A stretch of 64,000 nt of DNA from Tanypteryx hageni. Lineage: Eukaryota > Arthropoda > Insecta > Odonata > Petaluridae. The stretch lies in the NCBI GenBank assembly GCA_028673005.1, contig CM054114.1, forward strand, positions 24,519,369-24,583,368, given 5' to 3'. Shown here piece after piece: positions 7,756-18,674 of this stretch (within the stretch, counting starts at the first letter, position 1; every line of letters begins with the position of its first letter). The notes beneath the pieces are model-generated. The model was not told the origin of the DNA, did not search any database, and saw only the letters and a list, made by a program, of their open reading frames with translations. Position numbers and translations under genes: made by a program.

Positions 7756-9634
7756 CCTAGGTACTGCCGACCCTCAAGAGAATCATATTTACTGCCGCCC
7801 CTTAAGAGAATCCTAGGTACTGCCGCGTTTTTAAGAGAATACTATGTACTACCGCCCCTTAAGAGAATCCTAGGTACTGCCGCCCCTAAAGAGAATCCTA
7901 GGTACCGCCGCCCCTTAAGAGAATCCTAGGTACTGCCGACCCTTAAGAGAATCCCAGGTACTGTCGCCCCTTAAGAGAATCCTAGTTACTGCCGCCCCTT
8001 AAGAGAATCCTAGGTACTGCAGCCCCTTAAGAGAATCCTAGGTACTGCCGCCCCTTAAGAGAATCCTAGTTACTGACGCCCCTTAAGAGAATCCTAGGTA
8101 CTGCCGCCCCTTAAGAGAATCCTTGGTACTGCCGCCCCTTAAGAGAATCCCAGGTACTGTCGCCCCTTAAGAGAATCCTAGTTACTGCAGCCCCTTAAGA
8201 GAATCCTAGGTACTGTCGCCCCTTAAGAGAATCCTAGGTACCGCCGCCCCTTAAGAGAATCCTAGGTACTGCCGACCCTTAAGAGAATCCCAGGTACTGT
8301 CGCCCCTTAAGAGAATCCTAGTTACTGCCGCCCCTTAAGAGAATCCTAGGTACTGCAGCCCCTTAAGAGAATCCTAGGTACTGCCGCCCCTTAAGAGAAT
8401 CCTAGTTACTGACGCCCCTTAAGAGAATCCTAGGTACTGCCGCCCCTTAAGAGAATCCTTGGTACTGCCGCCCCTTAAGAGAATCCCAGGTACTGTCGCC
8501 CCTTAAGAGAATCCTAGTTACTGCAGCCCCTTAAGAGAATCCTAGGTACTGCCGCCCCTTAAGAGAATCCTAGTTACTGACGCCCCTTAAGAGAATCCTA
8601 GGTACTGCCGCCAATTAAGAGAATCCTTGGTACTGCCGCCCCTTAAGAGAATCCCAGGTACTGTCGCCCCTTAAGAGAATCCTAGTTACTGCCGCCCCTT
8701 AAGAGAATCCTAGGTACTGCCGCCCCTTAAGAGAATCCCAGTTACTGCCGCCCCTTAAGAGAATCCTAGGTACTGCCGCCCCTTAAGAGAATCCTAGGTA
8801 CCGCCGCCCCTTAAGAGAATCCTAGGTACTGCCGCCCCTTAAGAGAATCCCAGGTACTGTCGCCCCTTAAGAGAATCCTAGTTACTGCCGCCCCTTAAGA
8901 GAATCCTAGGTACTGCAGCCCCTTAAGAGAATCCTAGGTACTGTCGCCCCTTAAGAGAATCCTAGTTACTGCCGCCCCTTAAGAGAATCCTAGGTACTGC
9001 CGCCCCTTAAGAGATTCCTTGGTACTGCCGCCCCTTAAGAGAATCCCAGGTACTGTCGCCCCTTAAGAGAATCCTAGTTACTGCCGCCCCTTAAGAGAAT
9101 CCTAGGTACTGCCGCCCCTTAAGAGAATCCCAGTTACTGCCGCCCCTTAAGAGAATCCCAGTTACTGCCGCCCCTTAAGAGAATCCTAGTGACTGCCGCC
9201 CCTTATGAGAATCCTAGGTAATGCAGCCCCTTAAGAGAATCCTAGGTACTGCCGTCCCTTAAGAGAATCCTAGGTACTGCCGCCCCTTAAGAGAATCCTA
9301 GGTACTGCAGCCCCTTAAGAGAATCCCATTTACTGCCGCCCCTTAAGAGAATCCTAGGTTCCTCCCGCCCCTTAAGAGAATCCTAGTTACTGCCGCCCCT
9401 TAAGAGAATTCTAGGTACAGCCGCCCCTTAAGAGAATCCTAGGTACTGCCGCCCCTTAAGAGAATCCTAGGTACTGCCGCCCCTTAAGAGAATCCTAGGT
9501 ACTGCCGCCCCTTAAGAGAATCCTAGGTACTGCCGCCTTTTTAAGAGAATACTATGTACTACCGCCCCTTAAGAGAATCCTAGGTACTGCCGCCCCTAAA
9601 GAGAATCCTAGGTACCGCCGCCCCTTAAGAGAAT
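7756..9634. repeat. 28-bp satellite array S3
   Basis: About 67 units, near copy of S2. GGTACCG units at 7901 and 8237 mark a 336-bp (12-unit) tandem block; the GTTACTGACG variant at 8071, 8407 and 8575 shows 336- and 168-bp spacings. Private changes: a GCCAATTAAG unit near 8610 and GGTTCCTCCCG (+1 bp) near 9358. No gene. Confidence 0.97.
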
Positions 9635-10372
9635 TAAATATAATACCTACATAATATAAAAAACTAAAAATACGCTTTAATCCATATCCACCTAATTTTA
9701 ATAAAACCCCTGCTAAAATTATAGAACCAGATACAGGGGCTTCAACATGAGACTTAGGTAATCATAAATGAAAAATGAACATAGGTATTTTTACTAAAAA
9801 AGCAAAAATTAAAGAAATATATAAATAAAAACTAAAATTAAATTGTTGAATAGAAAAAAACATAAAAATATTTCATGTATCAAAAGAATAATAAATATTA
9901 AAGATAGAAATTAATAAGGGTAATGAAGCAAATAAAGTATAAAACAACAAATAAATTCCTGCTTGTATACGTTCAGGTTGATAACCTCAACCTAAAATCA
10001 AAAAGAATGTGGGAATTAATGATCTTTCAAAAAAGAAATAAAATATAAAAAGTCTATTTCTTATAAAAGTTAATATTAAAAATATCAACAAAAAAATATT
10101 TGTTAATATAAATAAAATAATAAAATTTTTATTTATATAATAGATATTATAGCCAATAACATTAAACAACAAATCCAAAATCTAAGTAAAATTAATCCAT
10201 ATCTTAAAACATCCTCACCCAAATAATAACCCATATTACAAAAATAAGAAGTTATATATCCTTCAACCAAAAAAAGGAAAGAACCTAAAAACAATAAACA
10301 AACTATATTTCAATAACTAGCTAAAAAGGACAAGGGGATCAAAAAGATTACAAACAAAATAAATTTTAACAT
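9635..10372 (-). pseudogene. nad4: NUMT copy 3: ND4, 5' half
   Basis: 738 bp. The AT pair near 9861 is present, so the frame through DTWN, IFMFF and SIQQF is native. Only the common frameshift near codon 77 breaks it. GGYGLLR reads GGYGLKR because of the TTT allele. Confidence 0.93.
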
Positions 10373-10647
10373 TGAAGTATATTAAAAGCACTAAAATAAT
10401 CATTACCATAAGTACCAATTATTGAAACCAAAATAGAAAGACCTAAAGCACCCTCACAAACACCAAAATTCAAAAAATATATTAAAAAATATAAATCATA
10501 AAATTCCCATAAAAGAATAAAAAACAAGAAATAAAATAAACTAAGAACAATAAATTCCAATCTTAATAAAGTTGAAAGTAAGTGTTTACGCTTAGAAATG
10601 AAAGCCCAAACTCCCCCTCCAGCAAGCACAAAAAAAAACAAAATAAT
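10366..10647 (-). pseudogene. nad4L: NUMT copy 3: ND4L
   Basis: Full length with the 9-T run; same protein as copy 1. Confidence 0.92.
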
Positions 10648-10662
10648 AAAAGGTTAACATTA

Positions 10663-10728
10663 GTTTCAGTAGTTTATAAAAACATTGGTCTTGTAAACCA
10701 AAATAGGGATATTAAATCCCCTAAAACT
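10663..10728 (+). tRNA. trnT: NUMT copy 3: tRNA-Thr (TGT)
   Basis: Identical to copy 1. Confidence 0.9.
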
Positions 10729-10764
10729 CTTAATATTTAATACCCCCCCCCCATTAATTATTAA

Positions 10765-10911
10765 TCAGAGAAGAACTCCATATTTTAGTAAATAGAAAAT
10801 TATTTAATGCTGCTAGAAATATATAAAGAATTTGTCTGATACAGAGAATAGTTTAATTAAGATAATCATCATTAATCTCCAAAATTAATATCTTAATTAA
10901 ACTATTCTCTG
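10765..10911 (-). pseudogene. trnP: NUMT copy 3: tRNA-Pro split by inverted duplication
   Basis: The two ends match trnP but an insertion in the T-arm side separates them (147 bp instead of 67), so the cloverleaf cannot form normally. The insert carries a second 5' half of trnP in opposite orientation. Confidence 0.9.
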
Positions 10912-10972
10912 TATCAGACAAATTCTTTATATATTTCTAGCAGCATTAAATAATTTTCTATTTACTAAAATA
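10781..10972. repeat. 83-bp inverted repeat (hairpin) in NUMT copy 3
   Basis: Left arm 10781-10863 is the exact reverse complement of right arm 10890-10972, with a 26-bp loop 10864-10889. The right arm is native sequence (trnP 5' half plus the start of nad6). The left arm is an inverted copy replacing two bases (CA) of the ancestral allele. Such a structure is typical of snap-back or template-switch synthesis. Confidence 0.95.
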
Positions 10973-11272
10973 AATCACCCTATAAATATAGGTATTATTT
11001 TACTATTACAAACATTATTAATATGTTTAGTAACAGGTTGTATATCCCAAACAGCCTGATTTTCATATATTTTATTTCTTGTTTTTTTGGGTGGCATACT
11101 AGTTCTTTTTATTTATATAACAAGAATTGCTTCAAATGAAATTTTTCAAAAAAGAAATTATTTATTATTATATATATTATTTTCAACAATTTCTTTTATT
11201 ATTTTATTATTTATTTTATTTATAGATCCTGTAATAACATCTTTTAATAGAACTGGTGAAACTTTATCATTT
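10913..11272 (+). pseudogene. nad6: NUMT copy 3: ND6, truncated
   Basis: Same as copy 1. Its first 60 bp form part of the right hairpin arm. Confidence 0.9.
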
Positions 11273-11583
11273 ATAAGAATTATTTTAATTGTTATCACCA
11301 CTGTAATTATATCAATTTCATCTTTTATTTCCAAAAAATCCGTAATTGACCGAGAAAAAATATCTCCATTTGAATGCGGATTTGATCCATTTACAACTGC
11401 AGGAATTCCCTTCTCTTTACGATTCTTCTTAATTGCAGTAATCTTCTTAATTTTTAATGTAGAAATTGCCTTATTATTACCAATAATAATAGTAATATAA
11501 GAATATCAAATATCAAAACTTGAATATGAATTTCAAGAATCTTTTTTATTATTTTATTACTGGGATTATATCATGAATGAAAT
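11273..11583 (+). pseudogene. nad3: NUMT copy 3: ND3
   Basis: Same as copy 1. Confidence 0.9.
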
Positions 11584-11718
11584 TGTACAATTGTATCCTG
11601 TGGCGTCTGTGTTGCAGTATCACTTCCAAACTCACTATAATCTACTGATAACGGCGAAAAGTTATAAACAGAAATTTCAGTTACTCAATCTAAAATTACA
11701 GCTTATTTTGTGAACTGA

Positions 11719-14700
11719 CCTAGGTACTGCCGACCCTCAAGAGAATCATATTTACTGCCGCCCCTTAAGAGAATCCTAGGTACTGCCGCGTTTTTAAGAG
11801 AATACTATGTACTACCGCCCCTTAAGAGAATCCTAGGTACTGCCGCCCCTAAAGAGAATCCTAGGTACCGCCGCCCCTTAAGAGAATCCTAGGTACTGCC
11901 GACCCTTAAGAGAATCCCAGGTACTGTCGCCCCTTAAGAGAATCCTAGTTACTGCCGGCCCTTAAGAGAATCCTAGGTACTGCAGCCCCTTAAGAGAATC
12001 CTAGGTACTGCCGCCCCTTAAGAGAATCCTAGTTACTGACGCCCCTTAAGAGAATCCTAGGTACTGCCGCCCCTTAAGAGAATCCTTGGTACTGCCGCCC
12101 CTTAAGAGAATCCCAGGTACTTTCGCCCCTTAAGAGAATCCTAGTTACTGCAGCCCCTTAAGAGAATCCTAGGTACTGCCGCCCCTTAAGAGAATCCTAG
12201 TTACTGACGCCCCTTAAGAGAATCCTAGGTACTGCCGCCCCTTAAGAGAATCCTTGGTACTGCCGCCCCTTAAGAGAATCCCAGGTACTGTCGCCCCTTA
12301 AGAGAATCCTAGTTACTGCCGCCCCTTAAGAGAATCCTAGGTACTGCCGCCCCTTAAGAGTATCCCAGTTACTGCCGCCCCTTAAGAGAATCCTAGGTAC
12401 TGCCGCCCCTTAAGAGAATCCTAGGTACCGCCGCCCCTTAAGAGAATCCTAGGTACTGCCGCCCCTTAAGAGAATCCCAGGTACTGTCGCCCCTTAAGAG
12501 AATCCTAGTTACTGCCGCCCCTTAAGAGAATCCTAGGTACTGCAGCCCCTTAAGAGAATCCTGGTACTGTCGCCCCTTAAGAGAATCCTAGTTACTGCCG
12601 CCCCTTAAGAGAATCCTAGGTACTGCCGCCCCTTAAGAGATTCCTTGGTACTGCCGCCCCTTAAGAGAATCCCAGGTACTGTCGCCCCTTAAGAGAATCC
12701 TAGTTACTGCCGCCCCTTAAGAGAATCCTAGGTACTGCCGCCCCTTAAGAGAATCCCAGTTACTGCCGCCCCTTAAGAGAATCCCAGTTACTGCCGCCCC
12801 TTAAGAGAATCCTAGTGACTGCCGCCCCTTATGAGAATCCTAGGTACTGCAGCCCCTTAAGAGAATCCTAGGTACTGCCGCCCCTTAAGAGAATCCTAGG
12901 TACTGCCGCCCCTTAAGAGAATCCCAGTTACTGCCGCCCCTTAAGAGAATCTTAGGTACTGCCGCCCCTTAAGAGAATCCTAGGTACTGCCGCCCCTTAA
13001 GAGAATCCTAGGTACTGCCGCCCCTTAAGAGAATCCTAGGTACTGCCTCCCCTTAAGAGAATCCCCGTTACTGCCGCCCCTTAATAGAATCCTGGGTACT
13101 GCCGCCCCTTAAGAGAATCCCAGTTACTGCCGCCCCTTAAGAGAATCCTAGGTACTGCCGCCCCTTAAGAGAATCCTAGGTACTGCCGCCCCTTAAGAGA
13201 ATCCTAGGTACTGCCGCCCATTGAGAGAATCCTATGTACTGCCTCCCCTTAAGAGAATCCTATGTACTGCCGCCCCTTAAGAGAATCCTAGGTACTGCCG
13301 CCCCTTAAGAGAATCCCAGTTACTGCCGCCCCTTAAGAGAATCCAAGTTACTGCCGCCCCTTAAGAGAATCCTAGGTACTGCCGCCACTTAAGTGAATCC
13401 TGGGTACTGCCGCCCCTTAAGAGAATCATAGGTACTGCCGCCCCTTAAGAGAATCCTAGGTACTGCCGCCACTTAAGAGAATCATAGGTACTGCCGCCCC
13501 TTAAGAGAATCCTAGGTACTGCCGCCCCTTAAGAGAATCCCAGTTACTGCCGCCCCTTAATAGAATCCTAGGTACTGCAGCCCCTTAAGAGAATCCCAGT
13601 TACTTCCGCCCCTTAAGAGAATCCCAGGTACTGCCGCCCCTTAAGAGAATCCTAGGTACTGCCGCCCCTTAAGAGAATCCCCGTTACTGCCGCCCCTTAA
13701 TAGAATCCTGGGTACTGCCGCCCCTTAAGAGAATCCTAGTTACTGCCGCCCCTTAAGGAAAATCCTAGGTACAGCCGCCCCTTAATAGAATCCTAGGTAC
13801 TGCCGCCCCTTAAGAGAATCCCAGTTACTGCCGCCCCTTAAGAGAATCCTGGTTACTGCCGCCCCTTAAGAGAATCCCAGGTACTGCAGCCCCTTAAGAG
13901 AATCCTAGGTACTGCCGCCCCTTAAGAGAATCCTAGGTACTGCCGCCCCTTAAGAGAATCCTAGGTACTGCCGCCCCTTAAGAGAATCCTAGGTACTGCC
14001 GCCCCTTAAGAGAATCCTAGTTACTGCCGCCCCTTAAGAGAATCTTAGGTACTGCCGCCCCTTAAGAGAATCCTAGGTACTGCCGCCCCTTAAGAGAATC
14101 CTTGGTACTGCCGCCCCTTAAGAGAATCCCAGGTACTGTCGCCCCTTAAGAGAATCCTAGTTACTGCAGCCCCTTAAGAGAATCCTAGGTACTGCCGCCC
14201 CTTAAGAGAATCCCAGTTACTGCCGCCCCTTAAGAGAATCCCAGTTACTGCCGCCCCTTAAGAGAATCCTAGTGACTGCCGCCCCTTATGAGAATCCTAG
14301 GTACTGCAGCCCCTTAAGAGAATCCTATGTACTGCCGCCCCTTAAGAGAATCCTAGGTACTGCCGCCCCTTAAGAGAATCCTAGGTACTGCCGCCCCTTA
14401 AGAGAATCTTAGGTACTGCCGCCCCTTAAGAGAATCCTAGGTACTGCCGCCCCTTAAGAGAATCCTAGGTACTGCCGCCCCTTAAGAGAATCCTAGGTAC
14501 TGCCGCCCCTTAAGAGAATCCTAGGTACTCCAGCCCCTTAAGAGAATCCCATTTACTGCCGCCCCTTAAGAGAATCCTAGGCACTGCCGCCCCTTAAGAG
14601 AATCCTAGGTACTGCAGCCCCTTAAGAGAATCCCATTTACTGCCGCCCCTTAAGAGAATCCCATTTACTGCCGCCCCTTAAGAGAATCCTAGGTACTGCC

Positions 14701-14940
14701 GCCCCTTAAGAGAATCCTAGGTACTGCCGCCCCTTAAGAGAATTCTAGGTACAGCCGCCCCTTAAGAGAATCCTAGGTACTGCCGCCCCTTAAGAGAATC
14801 CTAGGTACTGCCGCCCCTTAAGAGAATCCTAGGTACTGCCGCCTTTTTAAGAGAATACTATGTACTACCTCCCCTTAAGAGAATCCTAGGTACTGCCGCC
14901 CCTAAAGAGAATCCTAGGTACCGCCGCCCCTTAAGAGAAT
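11719..14940. repeat. 28-bp satellite array S4
   Basis: About 115 units. Standard downstream flank, then a GCCGGCCC variant near 11956. From about 12900 it holds a second sub-family with TCCCCGTTAC, TTAATAG, CCTGGG, GCCCATTGAGAG and CACTTAAG units. S8 is almost the same array, two units longer. Small indels near 12563 (-1) and 13755 (+1) cancel out. No gene. Confidence 0.97.
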
Positions 14941-15678
14941 TAAATATAATACCTACATAATATAAAAAACTAAAAATACGCTTTAATCCATATCCACCTA
15001 ATTTTAATAAAACCCCTGCTAAAATTATAGAACCAGATACAGGGGCTTCAACATGAGACTTAGGTAATCATAAATGAAAAATGAACATAGGTATTTTTAC
15101 TAAAAAAGCAAAAATTAAAGAAATATATAAATAAAAACTAAAATTAAATTGTTGAATAGAAAAAAACATAAAAATATTTCATGTATCAAAAGAATAATAA
15201 ATATTAAAGATAGAAATTAATAAGGGTAATGAAGCAAATAAAGTATAAAACAACAAATAAATTCCTGCTTGTATACGTTCAGGTTGATAACCTCAACCTA
15301 AAATCAAAAAGAATGTGGGAATTAATGATCTTTCAAAAAAGAAATAAAATATAAAAAGTCTATTTCTTATAAAAGTTAATATTAAAAATATCAACAAAAA
15401 AATATTTGTTAATATAAATAAAATAATAAAATTTTTATTTATATAATAGATATTATAGCCAATAACATTAAACAACAAATCCAAAATCTAAGTAAAATTA
15501 ATCCATATCTTAAAACATCCTCACCCAAATAATAACCCATATTACAAAAATAAGAAGTTATATATCCTTCAACCAAAAAAAGGAAAGAACCTAAAAACAA
15601 TAAACAAACTATATTTCAATAACTAGCTAAAAAGGACAAGGGGATCAAAAAGATTACAAACAAAATAAATTTTAACAT
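14941..15678 (-). pseudogene. nad4: NUMT copy 4: ND4, 5' half
   Basis: 738 bp, same state as copy 3. Confidence 0.92.
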
Positions 15679-15953
15679 TGAAGTATATTAAAAGCACTAA
15701 AATAATCATTACCATAAGTACCAATTATTGAAACCAAAATAGAAAGACCTAAAGCACCCTCACAAACACCAAAATTCAAAAAATATATTAAAAAATATAA
15801 ATCATAAAATTCCCATAAAAGAATAAAAAACAAGAAATAAAATAAACTAAGAACAATAAATTCCAATCTTAATAAAGTTGAAAGTAAGTGTTTACGCTTA
15901 GAAATGAAAGCCCAAACTCCCCCTCCAGCAAGCACAAAAAAAAACAAAATAAT
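15672..15953 (-). pseudogene. nad4L: NUMT copy 4: ND4L
   Basis: Full length, same protein as copy 1. Confidence 0.92.
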
Positions 15954-15968
15954 AAAAGGTTAACATTA

Positions 15969-16034
15969 GTTTCAGTAGTTTATAAAAACATTGGTCTTGT
16001 AAACCAAAATAGGGATATTAAATCCCCTAAAACT
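15969..16034 (+). tRNA. trnT: NUMT copy 4: tRNA-Thr (TGT)
   Basis: Identical to copy 1. Confidence 0.9.
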
Positions 16035-16070
16035 CTTAATATTTAATACCCCCCCCCCATTAATTATTAA

Positions 16071-16217
16071 TCAGAGAAGAACTCCATATTTTAGTAAATA
16101 GAAAATTATTTAATGCTGCTAGAAATATATAAAGAATTTGTCTGATACAGAGAATAGTTTAATTAAGATAATCATCATTAATCTCCAAAATTAATATCTT
16201 AATTAAACTATTCTCTG
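16071..16217 (-). pseudogene. trnP: NUMT copy 4: tRNA-Pro split by inverted duplication
   Basis: 147 bp; same insertion breakpoints as copy 3. Confidence 0.9.
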
Positions 16218-16278
16218 TATCAGACAAATTCTTTATATATTTCTAGCAGCATTAAATAATTTTCTATTTACTAAAATA
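16087..16278. repeat. 83-bp inverted repeat (hairpin) in NUMT copy 4
   Basis: Arms 16087-16169 and 16196-16278, loop 16170-16195. Same arms and loop as copy 3, so inherited from one event. Confidence 0.95.
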
Positions 16279-16578
16279 AATCACCCTATAAATATAGGTA
16301 TTATTTTACTATTACAAACATTATTAATATGTTTAGTAACAGGTTGTATATCCCAAACAGCCTGATTTTCATATATTTTATTTCTTGTTTTTTTGGGTGG
16401 CATACTAGTTCTTTTTATTTATATAACAAGAATTGCTTCAAATGAAATTTTTCAAAAAAGAAATTATTTATTATTATATATATTATTTTCAACAATTTCT
16501 TTTATTATTTTATTATTTATTTTATTTATAGATCCTGTAATAACATCTTTTAATAGAACTAGTGAAACTTTATCATTT
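16219..16578 (+). pseudogene. nad6: NUMT copy 4: ND6, truncated
   Basis: As copy 1 except Gly to Ser near the 3' end. Confidence 0.9.
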
Positions 16579-16889
16579 ATAAGAATTATTTTAATTGTTA
16601 TCACCACTGTAATTATATCAATTTCATCTTTTATTTCCAAAAAATCCGTAATTGACCGAGAAAAAATATCTCCATTTGAATGCGGATTTGATCCATTTGC
16701 AACTGCAGGAATTCCCTTCTCTTTACGATTCTTCTTAATTGCAGTAATCTTCTTAATTTTTAATGTAGAAATTGCCTTATTATTACCAATAATAATAGTA
16801 ATATAAGAATATCAAATATCAAAACTTGAATATGAATTTCAAGAATCTTTTTTATTATTTTATTACTGGGATTATATCATGAATGAAAT
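16579..16889 (+). pseudogene. nad3: NUMT copy 4: ND3
   Basis: Thr to Ala after CGFDPF (ACA to GCA), shared only with copy 10. Confidence 0.9.
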
Positions 16890-17024
16890 TGTACAATTGT
16901 ATCCTGTGGCGTCTGTGTTGCAGTATCACTTCCAAACTCACTATAATCTACTGATAACGGCGAAAAGTTATAAACAGAAATTTCAGTTACTCAATCTAAA
17001 ATTACAGCTTATTTTGTGAACTGA

Positions 17025-18286
17025 CCTAGGTACTGCCGACCCTCAAGAGAATCATATTTACTGCCGCCCCTTAAGAGAATCCTAGGTACTGCCGCGTTTT
17101 TAAGAGAATACTATGTACTACCGCCCCTTAAGAGAATCCTAGGTACTGCCGCCCCTAAAGAGAATCCTAGGTACCGCCGCCCCTTAAGAGAATCCTAGGT
17201 ACTGCCGACCCTTAAGAGAATCCCAGGTACTGTCGCCCCTTAAGAGAATCCTAGTTATTGCCGGCCCTTAAGAGAATCCTAGTTACTGCAGCCCCTTAAG
17301 AGAATCCTAGGTACTGCCGCCCCTTAAGAGAATCCTAGTTACTGACGCCCCTTAAGAGAATCCTAGGTACTGCCGCCCCTTAAGAGAATCCTTGGTACTG
17401 CCGCCCCTTAAGAGAATCCCAGGTACTTTCGCCCCTTAAGAGAATCCTAGTTACTGCAGCCCCTTAAGAGAATCCTAGGTACTGCCGCCCCTTAAGAGAA
17501 TCCTAGTTACTGACGCCCCTTAAGAGAATCCTAGGTACTGCCGACCCTTAAGAGAATCCCAGGTACTGTCGCCCCTTAAGAGAATCCCAGGTACTGTCGC
17601 CCCTTAAGAGAATCCTAGTTACTGCCGCCCCTTAAGAGAATCCTAGGTACTGCCGCCCCTTAAGAGAATCCCAGTTACTGCCGCCCCTTAAGAGAATCCT
17701 AGGTACTGCCGCCCCTTAAGAGAATCCTAGGTACCGCCGCCCCTTAAGAGAATCCTAGGTACTGCCGCCCCTTAAGAGAATCCCAGGTACTGTCGCCCCT
17801 TAAGAGAATCCTAGTTACTGCCGCCCCTTAAGAGAATCCTAGGTACTGCAGCCCCTTAAGAGAATCCTAGGTACTGTCGCCCCTTAAGAGAATCCTAGTT
17901 ACTGCCGCCCCTTAAGAGAATCCTAGGTACTGCCGCCCCTTAAGAGATTCCTTGGTACTGCCGCCCCTTAAGAGAATCCCAGGTACTGTCGCCCCTTAAG
18001 AGAATCCTAGTTACTGCCGCCCCTTAAGAGAATCCTAGGTACTGCCGCCCCTTAAGAGAATCCCAGTTACTGCCGCCCCTTAAGAGAATCCCAGTTACTG
18101 CCGCCCCTTAAGAGAATCCTAGTGACTGCCGCCCCTTATGAAAATCCTAGGTACTGCAGCCCCTTAAGAGAATCCTAGGTACTGCCGCCTTTTTAAGAGA
18201 ATACTATGTACTACCGCCCCTTAAGAGAATCCTAGGTACTGCCGCCCCTAAAGAGAATCCTAGGTACCGCCGCCCCTTAAGAGAAT
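17025..18286. repeat. 28-bp satellite array S5a
   Basis: 45 units plus the 2 bp contributed by the GCGTTTTT and GCCTTTTT variants; exactly as long as S9a (1,262 bp). It lies between full copy 4 and truncated copy A. No gene. Confidence 0.97.
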
Positions 18287-18674
18287 TAAATATAATACCT
18301 ACATAATATAAAAAACTAAAAATACGCAATAATCCATATCCACCTAATTTTAATAAAACCCCTGCTAAAATTATAGAACCAGATACAGGGGCTTCAACAT
18401 GAGACTTAGGTAATCATAAATGAAAAATGAACATAGGTATTTTTACTAAAAAAGCAAAAATTAAAGAAATATATAAATAAAAACTAAAATTAAATTGTTG
18501 AATAGAAAAAAACAAAAATATTTCATGTATCAAAAGAATAATAAATATTAAAGATAGAAATTAATAAGGGTAATGAAGCAAATAAAGTATAAAACAACAA
18601 ATAAATTCCTGCTTGTATACGTTCAGGTTGATAACCTCAACCTAAAATCAAAAAGAATGTGGGAATTAATGATC
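18287..18674 (-). pseudogene. nad4: Truncated NUMT A: ND4 fragment, 388 bp
   Basis: Starts like the full copies but stops inside nad4 at AATGATC and passes directly into CTAGGTACTG of the satellite. The ND4 reading therefore begins at SLIP of FESSLIP and ends at the normal left edge. The two parents share ATC at the breakpoint. Alleles: CGC-AAT, AT pair missing. nad4L, tRNAs, nad6, nad3 and tail are absent. Confidence 0.92.

Larger units (their letters stand above)
9635..11718. repeat. NUMT copy 3, 2,084 bp, hairpin class (10 C)
   Basis: Longer than copy 1 because of a net 80-bp insertion in trnP that forms an inverted repeat. ND4 site CGC-TTT (Lys in place of conserved Leu), AT pair present, tail 11584-11718. 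Confidence 0.93.
14941..17024. repeat. NUMT copy 4, 2,084 bp, hairpin class (10 C)
   Basis: ND4 site CGC-TTT, AT pair present, hairpin present, tail 16890-17024. It shares the ND3 change FATAG with copy 10 and has a private Gly to Ser change (NRTSE) near the ND6-ND3 join. Confidence 0.93.
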
